From Perkinsus olseni (taxonomy: Eukaryota; Perkinsozoa; Perkinsida; Perkinsidae), in assembly GCA_013115135.1 (NCBI GenBank), contig JABANP010000076.1:103054-167053 (forward strand): a DNA stretch of 64,000 nucleotides, read 5' to 3'. The position numbers and the translations under genes are program-made. The notes beneath the pieces were generated by a model. That model saw only the letters and a program-made list of their open reading frames with translations, ran no database searches and had not been told where the DNA came from. This document shows, piece after piece, positions 20,196-32,100 of this stretch; the stretch's first letter is position 1; every line of letters begins with the position of its first letter.

Positions 20196-23100
20196 ATGCT
20201 AGTAGTCGTGGCCCTCCTAGCCCAGGAGCTGCTCTCCTCAACAGGAGTGCCGCATCAGGAGGCTCACCAGACACGATGTCTGTCCGATATGACAGCGGCG
20301 GTATGTGGACCGTATAGTGAGTACTTCCAACAGGGTGCCACGGGCCTCCCACAGTTGATCGAGGTGGGCAGCGGTACTGGCTTCACCCGCCTCTCGAGCT
20401 CCCGTGGTATCAGATCGTTGAGGCTGCTGCAAGGGTCTGCGCTGACTACCAGTACGACATGTTAGCCTATCCACAGTGCGGTGTACGCTTCACGCCCCTT
20501 CAACTCCTCTCATGCCGCTGCTGTGCTCACTCAGTGCAGCGTCTTACTCGAGGACCTCCAGCCGGCCAGCTTCATCCAGCTGGTCAACTCTTTCGCCCTC
20601 GCCCCTTTGCCAGCGCTCAGATCTCTGCCTATCGACCGACGGCCCTCCTCGGTGGGTCCCGCTCCGTTGTCATCGTCGGAGTGTCCCTCTGTAGGTGATC
20701 GTAGGGGAAGTCAGACTCCGGGAAGCTCCCAGCTCCTTTGTCTGGCCCCCCATCGAGACGGTGAAGGCGACGATGTGAACCTGACCACGGGAACTCGGTC
20801 TCGCAGCAGTGCTTGGTATTCAGATTGCGTGCTCTGGTCGATGCTGGCTTCGACAGTGACTATTCTGTTGTCTACGAGACAGGGAAGGACCCCAACAAGC
20901 TTGTCTTCTCTGTAGTGCCTGGTCGAGTCACAGTTGCCGGATGAGCTGCCAGGCGGATTCGAAGGCCCAGCCTCGAGATGTCGATGATCACGCTGTTGCC
21001 GCCAATGCGGCCAGCTGGGCTATTCACGTGAGCCTCCAAGGCCGGCATCCCGTCACTCGTTGCTTCCTCAGAACGCTCTGCAATCGATGGTCGGTGGAGC
21101 GGAGGTCGGTATTCCCTTCGAGGTGGAGGTCTATCGAGGGTCGTCGCTCGACACCTCTCCCTTAGAGGTTGAAGGGGACATCGAGATCACCAACTGGAGC
21201 AAGGCCCCAGGCTTCAGGACCACAGTAGCCCAACTCCCACTGCTGCCGGTCATCGGAGCCTGCGCACGTCAGTACTCCTCAGTTGGCTCGGATATTGGAG
21301 GGTCCGGCAGGGACTGCCGCCCGAAGAGTTCTTCGACACGGTGAGACACTGGCAGTAACAGCTACTATCTGTCAGCTAGCTTATATCACTTTGCGTTATC
21401 AGTAATCTAGTTTAGCCCACTCTGAGGCGGGGGCACGGGTTCGATCCCCGGCTCCAGCTCATTTCCAAAACCCGGTCATCACCAACCCTCTTCCGTATCC
21501 TTGAGTAACACGCAGCAGAGCTCATGCAGGTATCACCGGAGACGAGGTCCTCGTGAGCTCCCATAGGAAGGCGTCCTCCTGGCCTACGAAGTCCCGGGCC
21601 CCCACATAGGGTGAGTTGGACCTCAGCAAGGCGGCCCTCTATAACCCCTCTGTAGATTCACAGCGTACGCCGAAGCCGCCTGGGGAGGGGCTCGAGCTCA
21701 TCTGGAGGTCCTTGATGACCTGCGGCGACTGCAGCGGCGGCTCCTGCAGTCCGGTATCCAGTCCTCCGTAAGGGTTCGGGATGTGAGGATAATGAGCGCC
21801 TTGGCGTATAGGGCCAAGCGGGTAGGCCAAGGGGGGGGGCGCCCGGAGCTGACGGGTGGGCTACTTCAGGCGTTGTACTCGTACTGTTCCCACCTAGATC
21901 ATCACAGCCTGCCATTCATGGCCCTCACTAGTGTGCAAGAGGAGTGGGGAAGGGAGGAGGCTCAAAGTGAGCTGATGTTCAGGATGATTACGTCTTACTA
22001 CGAGGTTAAGGGGGGCCGCGGAGGGGACCCTGCCAAGGTGTCCGCTCAACGTCCCTTGGGGGAGGTCCTCGAGAGACGATCTCGGAAGAGGAGGTTTGGG
22101 GAGCCAGGACCGTTGGTGGATCCTCTGCCGGAGATGGACGGGCAGCCGGTTGGTGAGGCTACGCCAATCGAGGGCGGGAGAGCAGAGGAGGGTATGCGGA
22201 ATGAAGGTGAGGGAAGCGACGGGGTTATTGAGGGGGACCAGCAGGAAGCGGCAGCGCTAGACGATGGCGGCCGTGAGGGGGAGCCTGAGGAGTTTGTTGA
22301 AGGCCGGGAGGGTGTGGTGGAGGAGGGCGGACGGTCTGAGGAGCAAGTGAGCCCGGTCAATCAGGAGGATCTCCTGGATCATGAACAGGTCGCTGCATTT
22401 GGATATGACTTACCCAGCACACCGGGACACCGTCAACCCGAAGAGGAGGATGGTCACCCTGAAGAGGAGGATGGTCACCCTGAGGAGGAGGATGGTCACC
22501 CTGAAGAGGGGTGGTCACCCTGAAGAGGAGGATGGTCACCCTGAGGATGGTCACCCTGAAGAGGAGGAAGGTCACCCTGAAGAGGAGGATGGTCACCCTG
22601 AAGAGGAGGATGGTCACCCTGAGGAGGAGGATGGTCACCCTGAGGATGGTCACCCTGAAGAGGAGGATGGTCACCCTGAGGATGGTCACCCTGAGGAGGA
22701 GGATGGTCACCCTGAGGATGGTCGCCCTGAGGAGGAGGATGGTCACCCTGAGGATGGTCACCCTGAGGAGGAGGATGGTCACCCTGAGGAGGAAGACGGT
22801 CATCCTGAAGAGGATGGGCACCCTGAGGAGGAGGACGGTCATCCTGAAGAGGATGGTCACCGTGAGGAGGAGGATGGTCACCGTGAGGAGGAGGATGGTC
22901 ACCGTGAGGAGAAGGATGGTCACCGTGAGGAGGAGGATGGTCACCGTGAGGAGGAGGGCATCGGCGAATACGTTGGTAACCTCGAGCAGCTGAACACCAG
23001 CCTTTGCTAGGGCCGGAGAGGTCCAGGGACCTCCCTGCACGGGAGGCTATAGCGTCGAGTGGGGAGGACTTCGACCCTGGCCAAAGTGAGGAGGGCGTGC

Positions 23101-26100
23101 CGGAGTTACCGGCTGTGGGAGTCAGTGGAGACCCGGGGCAGATGGAGGAGGAGGAGGAGGATGGCGTCCCCGAGGACCATCACGAGCCAGATCTGAGCTC
23201 TCCTACGGAAGACTTTGGGCCGGAAGGGGTGGCCGAGGATGTCAACCCTATCGCCCCTACTGAGGACTTTGGACCAGGCTTCGGACCAGAGGAAGGGGTT
23301 TCCCGAGGATGGTAACCCTACTGGCCCTACTGAGGACTTTGGACCAGGTTTCGGCCAAGGAGAAGGGGTTGTCGAGGAGCCGAACGAGGTCTCCGGGACG
23401 GGGTCGGATGATGACTTCACCTACCACTTCGACGAGGATACGATGGAGGCGGCAGCTCGTCTTGCACCAGATCCAGTGGAAAGCAGTGCCCTCCGTCCAA
23501 CTGCCAGTCCCTCCACCAAGCCTACAAAAGGACCATTGGAGGGTCTCAGTAGGCCTCCTAGGAAGTCTACGGTGGAAGATGATTATGACGATACGGTAGT
23601 TGAAGACACTGCCCGCCGACCGAGTACTGCCGAACCCCCTCATATCATCACCACCGAAAGCCCTCAGCCAACGAAGGTTGCTACTCCCGGGAGAACCAGG
23701 GCCATTGGTCCTCCAAGAACAGTAGGGCATTTGGGGCTGCCGGACCTCAATCCCGTGACAGACGCTGAGATTGAGCATCATGGTGCCGCTAGGACCGCGG
23801 TCAACCCTGTTGTTGGAGAGGCGGAGCCTCCGGAACCAGACTTCGGTCCCGGCTTCGAGGGCTACGGCGGAGACACGGACGCTGGGCCGTCGTGGCAGGA
23901 CCATGGTGAGGATGGGGTGGCGGAGGACGTCGATGAGCGTAGGGAGGGGCTGTTGGAGCCGGGCCATGGTGAGAAGGGTATGGTAGAGGACGTCGATGAG
24001 GGTAGGGAGGGGCTGTTGGGAGCCGGACCATGGTGAGGATGGGGTGGTAGAGGACGTCGATGAGGGTAGGGAGGGGCTGTTGGAACCGGACCATGGTGAG
24101 GAGGGGATGGTAGAGGACGTCGATGAGGGTAGGGAGGGGCTGTTGGAACCGGACCATGGTGAGGAAGGGCTGGCGGAGGACGTCGACGACGGTAGGGAGG
24201 GGCCGTTGGAGCCGGGCCATGGTGAGGAGGGGGTGGTAGAGGACGTCGATTACGGACAGACAGAAGACGGGGAGGCCGAGGAAGCTTTTAACGACAGCCT
24301 GCTCGGGAAGGAAGGGGAAGAGAATACCGACACCGATAGGGCAGGGGCAGAGAGGGTAGGCAATACTCTTGGGGATGAGGCTGCAGCAGCCGACAGAGTG
24401 AGGCCTCCTTCCGGGGCACGGCCAGCCAAACCAGGGCCGAGGGTCCTACCTTCCAGGACCCACCGCTATGCACTGAGGGATGGCGGTGGTGGCTTTGCTT
24501 GCCCAAACTGCACTGAAGGGTGCGTCCATGGCCCCTCTCGGGAGCGCCCCACTCTCTCCTTATCAGGCCCTACTACGACCCCCTATTCAATCTCCATCCA
24601 TTTGCCCCGACCCTGGTATACAACCCACCCAGCCCACACCCTCCCGACTGGGTCCTCATACCGATGAACCCGGCACGGGAGGGAATGCCGAGAGCTTCGG
24701 CGGCCTTTCGCCGCAGGTGGGCGAATTCTGCTCTTGCCAATCCGTACCCCGAGGGAGTCGCTGCTCGGGATGGTACCGCTCAGATTGGAGGAGACCTCGA
24801 GCACCCCGCGGAGCCGCCAGCACGGTCTTAGTGCGGCACCGCAATGGCACGCATTTGACGGAATGTAGGAGTGGCTCCTGTGGCTACTATCTTGCAGCAG
24901 CTGAGTAGGTATGAATCTGGTGAGGGCGAACCTCGAGAGCCCACGCCCTCTGATGCAGAGTTCATGATCGGCATGAGAGGCTTTGTAGGGCGGTTGTGGT
25001 GAGGATGATTGGTGATGGTTGAGGTGGTGGTTTCAGAGTCCTCCGGGGGAATGCCTGGGTAGGGTCATGCGGTGGATCGACAACTCGTCCGTGTACCGAG
25101 TGGAGGAGATACGGTCCCTGATGGAGGAGGTAGGATGCCCCTCCTTACCGTGAGAAGAAGTTGTTGCAGGTCTACGACGTGAAGGCGCCGGATGCGTGAC
25201 AGGCTGGTATTTGGGACTTTCGTGAGGCAAGGGCTTGCTCGGGGAGGATCCTCATCGTGCTGCCTTCCGTCGACTGGGGAGGGGGATCGAGCATCTCAGA
25301 GGGCGTAGGACGGTCTGCCCTCCACGGCCTCCGGAGACGGGCAATCTTTTGTTAGTCCTAGACACTGGGGAGCCCCTTCGGGGAGGTCTGACGGCGGCCA
25401 CGGATGCCTGGTTGTTGTTACTGAGGGCACCGGAAAAGCTACCGATGATCAAGGTCCGTCGCCGCGGGCCCATCTTGGGCTCTTGACCTGCCCTCAGCTC
25501 TTCCGTGATGCCCCCGGGTGATGTTTACGAGTTGATGGACGAGGACGGTGATGGCCTTATCGGCTTGTCGGAGTGGCTGAAGTTTGGCCGTACCATCCGA
25601 GCTCCCGCGTTCGTCTTCACCGAGGAGGTGGGAGTACCAGCCTTAGTGATGCCTAGTCGTCATGCTCTCAGTCCTTCGCCTACTTTGCAACGAGGGATGA
25701 TCCAGAGCATATCAAAGTGAAAGAGATCGACGAAGTCTTCCGGACCATCGCCCAGGGGGAGTAGGGACCGCCCCCCTGCTGCTGCTGCCGGGCTCATCGT
25801 GATCACTGTGCTAGGTTGCTCAGCTCAATGGAGGGTGGGGATGGCTACCCTCGTTTGGTGGCGGACTCCCTTGCCCTCGAGAGCCGCTTCTCCCAGTTGG
25901 ACAACTTCAGAAGTTTCGAACTATCGATCGAGGAGCTGGGGTGGGCGCGGTCCCTCTCCGGCAGAGGGGTGGGCCTGGCGACACTTTTGTAGGGTGAAGT
26001 CGGTTGCCTCAGTTGTTCCACTACCTCGACACCAATCGTGACGGGTACCTCTCCCGGTACGAGTGGCAGAGGATGCTCATCATCAGCAGAGCGCCCGATG

Positions 26101-29100
26101 GCCGTCAAGCGCTTCGCTCTCTGGTGAGGGACTCAGGCCGTGGCTGGGAACTACGGTTCGGCGACAGGCTGACTGAAGGCTTCGAGGACGGCCCTTTTCC
26201 TATTCCCGAGAGGCCCTTCCTCGCTGCAACCCATGAGAAGCTCCTTCGGCTGCCTCCTGGGTATGTGCGGCTCATCGATAGGTCTCTGGACTCCCTCGGG
26301 GATGGTGAGTTGGACGTGTGTGAGAGAGCAGTGGGACGAGACTTGCAGGTCGGCCCAGTGACGCGGACTACAGCATCCTACGGGCCATTGGTGGTGGCAC
26401 TGAGATGGCCAACATAGTGGCGTCGGAGGTGCTACTCGGGTACGGTCGACGACCTAGGCTCAGCTGGCATTCGATGGCACGGGATAATGGTACTGGCCTG
26501 ACGGAGGAACCCTTGGTTGAGTTGCCGGACCCGGGGGCTGATGGTGTAGCGGAAGAGGAGGGCGAGGAGGAGCAGGTCCTTTCTGGGGTCCTCGACGAGG
26601 GGCTTCCGGGGGCCCTCATCCAGCTAGGAGGGGGCGAGGTAGGGTGCCCTGCCGCTCACGACCAGGGTCAGCTATTGAGTTTCCCAGGCGGCGGTCGGTG
26701 GCAGCATAACGACGTCCCCGTATTCGATAGGGACTCTCGCCTTGGGCCGGACGGTATCTTACGAAGCCTTCAGAGATTTCGGCAAGAGCCTGAAGGCTCC
26801 GGCGGGGGCATCTTCTGAGGAGGTGGGAAGACCGAGGATGGAGAGGGCCCTTCGTCCAGCTGCTGATTGCCTCCGTGCAGGTGTTCCATCTGTTCTCCGG
26901 AGGGGACGAGGGGAGGCCTCTGAGCGTGGATCTGTTCGATCGGCTGCATCTTGCTTCGAAGGACATCAGGTACCGTCGTCCGGCTGTGGTGGTGAGGTAT
27001 GGTTTTGTGCTTAGGAACGCTCGTCGGGTCTACCTAGTGTTTGATTCGCTCGTTATTGAGGCCAACTTCCGTGCGATGGACCGGAATGAGGACGGACGGC
27101 TGAGCGGAGAGGAAGTCCCTCTCGAACCCCACCAACTCTGGGTGGGCATCTCAGCTGTTGCTCCATCTCTGACGATTGTTGGCTCGCTGCAGTGATTATT
27201 TTGAAGGACGTCGTCCACAGGTGTTGGATGCTCTGGACCGGGACGCTTCGGGCTCGATCAGCCTATCGGAGCTGCAGGGCCTGGCTGGCATGCACGCTGA
27301 AGCCGCGCCCCCGAGCGCGGTGTCTCGCTGAGCAGGAAGTCAGTCCCTCTGTCGAAGTCACCTTCACCCATCTCAGTCTCAGGATCTCGGCTTCGTCCCA
27401 GTGGACGCCGGAGGCCGCGAGGAAGGAGTTCGAGAGACTGTCACCGTATGAGCAGGCGGAGGTTGAGCAGCTGCTGGACGTCAACGGCGATGGTAGGCCT
27501 GCTGCCGCTACGGCGGTGCGCTTCGCCATAGCGTCATGCAGGCTACGTTGACGACCATGAGTTGGGATTGATACGCTTCCTCGCTGAAGGGGAAGTCCTC
27601 GACGTGTTTGCTGCCACCGTCGTTGTATAAGGCCGATAGACTGTCTCTCGATGGGCCGTGGACCAGAAGGCAGTTCCTGGCCTACTCTGGGAGATTGCAG
27701 AGCAACCCCAGTGCCTTTAGTGTGAAAGTGATGACGCTTCACAGCCCTTGCGGTTAGTATTCAACTGACTGTTAGTCGTTCGAAGCCCTCGCCCTGCTTG
27801 GAGGGGGCCCTGTCGAGATTCCTGCTGAGGTCCTTGAGGGTTTGGCTGCTGGCAGCGGGACAGAGGTGAGAGGGAGCAGAGGTGGAGAGAAGAGATGATA
27901 ATGTTCAGGCGCGTGAGGGAGCTGCTGAGAGTCTTCAGTTTGATCAACACTGAAGCGTTCTTCTCGAGTGTGGATATTGACATGAGCGGGAGGATAACCC
28001 CTGATGAGCTGATGGACTTCCGGAGAGACTTTCCGTTGCTCAGCACTGCCGAGGTCAGATTTGGAGCTCCGGTTAGGGATGCCCTGGGGCTGCGCGGCAA
28101 GGCTCCTTCGTACTTGTCTGTGTGTCAATACTCTTCGCCGGGCGATGACTGATACGGACGATCGCCTAGCGCAGTGTATTGGCTCAATCCGTGCGACATC
28201 CTGAGAGGGTGTGTGGTGGCCGGAAGCCCTCATTCAGTACGGGAGATGATGGTGGTCATGGAATGGCCCTCCGACCTGATAGGAAGTCAATACCAACTTA
28301 ACCTGACTCTTCCTTCGAAGCCACCATCACAGTCCGTGACTCGCAAGCGGTTCAGGCGGCCTCCACAGGCATTCGGAGGCGTCATGATGGTCAGATATTC
28401 GACACCATCGGGAGGGAGGATTCTGATGGCATCGCCTACCTCGATCGACCCACCCTGCAGCAGCTCACCTACACCTTCACGGCGCCCTCGTCGGTGGCGG
28501 TTTTCGCCCTCGAGTACTGCCCGCCAAGTTGTCGCCTCGTCCCCTCTGGATGAATCTCAGCATCGTAGCCGAGTCCGGTGGATCGGACATCCGCCTAGCT
28601 GCGAGTCGGGGTCTACAGGATGCAGCTCCTGAGGATAGGAGAGCGATTCTGGACACGTTCGATGTTGACGACAATGGTGGGTCTCAGCTCCAGTGGAAGA
28701 CACCTCCTGTCTGTCCTCGTCGTTGCACCAGGCGAGCTCGATGAGGAGGAGGCCCGCCTGTTGCGACTCGTAGGACGGAGCGAAGCAATGGAGCTGGTCA
28801 GTGCTATCCAGTACCGTGGCTTCAGCGTGGTCATGGAGGCCTCTTCCAAGGTAATGTCAACGGAGAGTGTTGTCATGTGGACAACAGTGTGTGGTAGGTT
28901 GCTCCCTCGGCGCTGCTTGAAGTCGGGAGGTCGGACGGCGGGAAGGCGGAGGCAGGCTGCTTGACGGCTTCTCTGCCCGGCTGTTATGAACTGCGATCAC
29001 TTAGGCTTATGCCACTGCGTCGGGCTACAGGGCGGATGCTGATGGGGATCGTCGCCTGTCTGTGGGAGAGTTCAAGGACTTCCGAGACGCTATAGGAGCG

Positions 29101-32100
29101 AGCCATCACGTGCTGTCGCGACAGGTAGGTGCCTTCCGCCACTCTGAGCTCTGAGATAGAGACGCCTGCCCCAGGTTCTGAAAGACGTTGGTGGGGACGG
29201 GGACGGCGTGATCGAACTCAGCGCCTTGGAGGAGCTGCACCTCTGCACCAAAGACCATCGGTGGGCCAGCTACGAGAGGGTGTCGGCTCTCTCAGTGTCG
29301 TACACCTCAGGACAGTCCAACTGATCTATGCCGTAGTGGAGTCGCTGCAGCTCCACTCCAAGTTCGTCGAATTGGACCGTGATGGTACGGAGGAGCTCAG
29401 CGTGCAGGAGCTCGAGGGCGTCGGCATCGAACCTGAAGAGGCGGGTTGGGTAGGATGATCGCGCCCTTCCGCTTGTCTGGAGGGATCCACGTTCAGTTGG
29501 TGCAGCTCCTCGATGCCGATAACAGCTCAGCAGTATCGGCAGCTGAATGGATGACCATGGCGGGGTTCTCCTACGAAGCTGCGCCCGACGGGGCGGCGTG
29601 GCTGGCAGCCAGGTGAGGAACGGCAGCTCCTCGTGTCGCTGCGAGCAGCACCTCAGGCTGCCACCTCGAGAGAGGGAGTATGTGTTGGACTCCGCTAAGG
29701 TGATGGCGACCGCGCTGCAGCTCCTGGACAGTCTGCCGAGCGACGAGATTAACACTGTCAAAGGCCTTATTGATACCAAACGGAGATGGTAAGTGCCTGG
29801 GTGAGGCTTCAGGGTACTCCGCTCTGTCTCGTTCACTATGGGCCCAATCTACTTATGCTGTCTTCTACTACTACAACAACGAGATAGTTTAGTTGAGCCC
29901 ACCCCTGTGGTATTATCAGGTCAGCTGTCCCTCTCGGAGTTCAGCCGTCTGCGGTTGTTGGGCGACATGCGCCGAATAGCGGACGCCGTCCTACCCCTGG
30001 AAGGATCCCTGGTGGGCCCGCCTGCCCCGGAAGATCTAACCGCAGAGGCGTTCGAGGAGTTGGGCAAACGGATTGGAGCCTCTGTCAAATGGTTCGGCTC
30101 TGAGGTGATGGAGTTCGATCTGGTGGTGCAGTGCCACAGGCTCTGTCAGGCCTTTGAACTCTTGTCGGACCCTCGACGGCAGCTCATCCCCCTCAGCGTC
30201 CTTACCCGGTGGATGGAACTGCGCAAAAGAGGGTAAGGCAGTGTGATGGATTCCAGTTGGTACACTCCAGTAGACGCTGAGCAACGCAACACAGACCTGG
30301 TCGTAGAGCTGCCAGCGCATCGGAATCGAGTCTGATTGAACCGGCGACGGCCTTGGGCTTGATAGTGACGCACATACTCCTGATCAGGGCCTCCGCTCGA
30401 CAGCAGCGATGTTCTCGGCTATGAACATGGACGCTCTATTCTACAGTATCGATGAGGATAGGAGTGGACGCCTGTCGATGGAGGAGCTTGGCTGGGATGA
30501 TGATGCTCAGCCGGTCGGCCTATGCTTGCCGCCGATCCTCGTGTAGGAGCCTTTGATTCAGCTCTTCGAGGACCTGACTCGGAGTGAATCTCGGAAGGGT
30601 GGAGTGTCGAGGAGGATGCTGCAGCACTGGGTCCTCGCCAACTCCGCCTCGCGAGAGGGTTCTCGCTGTGATGGAGTAAGCTGAGGGCTGACGGGTTATG
30701 GGTGGAATGGCATGTTCTTCAGTCAGGTGGGCGGTGTAAACTCCTCAGAGCAGGAGAGGGTGGAGGGACAGCTGCCGCCGAAGGAGGATGTATCCGGGCG
30801 GCCAGACTCTAACGGTGCTGGTGAGGCGCTGGGCTGTCTCTACGCACAGAAAATGAAGAGTTCAGGTCGTAATGGTTCCAAGGAGGACCGAGTTGATAGC
30901 CTTATGTATGGCGAAAGTCCGGGGGGCGTTTCTTATCGGGAGAAGTTCACTGAGGCGCTGAAGAGAGGCTTCGAGGCTGACATCAGTATCTCCACAAGGA
31001 GCCTGTTCGACAGCATGTCGTGGTTACAGCATGATGTAGGAGCAGCTCCCAGGGAGAAGGGGGACTCCGTCTCCTTAGGAGCAGCAGCCACCTTCTTTCC
31101 TCCAAGTTGCCTGGGAAACCTCGGTAGCACCCGTGTTCATCGCCATCTCACAGTTACCATCTCAGCCCTACTCGACTGCCTCGGCCTACCTCTCGGATCT
31201 AGATGGCGATGGATCCCTCTCCCGTGCTGGTCTGAACGCTATGAGAGCCCACAGTGGATCATATGAAAGACTCTTCCCATCTAAGGTGGGTACTGCTGCC
31301 CTGCAGAGTCATCATCGCCCTTTTAGGTGCTGAAGGTACTGGCTGGCAATGAGTCGGGTACTCTGGGTGTACCTGAGTATGAGGAACTCCGCCTGGCTAC
31401 GAAGCACTCGGGGTACCGTGGACGCTGCCGAGCATTAGTCGTTGTCGGGAGCACTCAGGAACCTACCCCTGATCTATCGCTTCATCGAGGCGCTAGCGCT
31501 GCATGACCGATTCATGCAGTTCGATAAGGACGGGGATAACGAGCTCGCGCTGGAAGAGGTAGATGTTGAAGCTGAGGAGAGGGACAAGAGATGGGTGGGC
31601 ATCCAGCTGGCTAGAGGCCGCCGGAGTCGGCTGTGGACGCGGTCTTTCAGTTCTTAGCCGTACTTGACTCTGATAGATCGGGAAGCTGTCCCGAACGGAG
31701 TGGCAGAGGCTTGCTGGTCGCAGCCCCGATGCGACCCCGGCTGTGGTACAGTGGATAGCCAAAAAGTAGGGCGGAGCGAAGCTCAAATCGGTCGGCCGCA
31801 TCCTGTGGGTATAACGCCGCCCTCTCAGACTCCCCAAAAGGGAGTTCGGCTTCGACAAGGACACCGCCATCATCACTGTGAAGGTCATGGAGGAACTGGG
31901 GAAGTTGGGGAGGCAATACACTAAAGAATTGATCAATTTCCTGGACGAGGATGGCGATGGTGGGGTCGTTGGTAGCCTCTCCTTGTGGCCTTGTCGTCTT
32001 TAAATATCCTGCTCGACGGTGGGTGGTCAAGGTAAAGTTGCTCCCGCTGAGTTCGCCCTCATCCGTCTCGCCTCGGACCTCATTCCCATCGTTGAGGAGA

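Noticed and set aside
21395..21462. Possible tRNA gene ending GGTTCGATCCCCGGCTCCAG
   Set aside because: A T-arm-like string is present, but no complementary 5' acceptor strand (GCTGGAG) or A box lies 60-80 bases upstream.
22357..23040. Long minus-strand frame of repeated hydrophobic VTILLL units
   Set aside because: It is the antisense of the acidic DGHPEEE minisatellite; GAG/GAT codons read backwards as Leu/Ile. It has no start context or splice logic.
16125..24279. CRISPR-like array
   Set aside because: The repeats are contiguous in-frame coding minisatellites without unique spacers.
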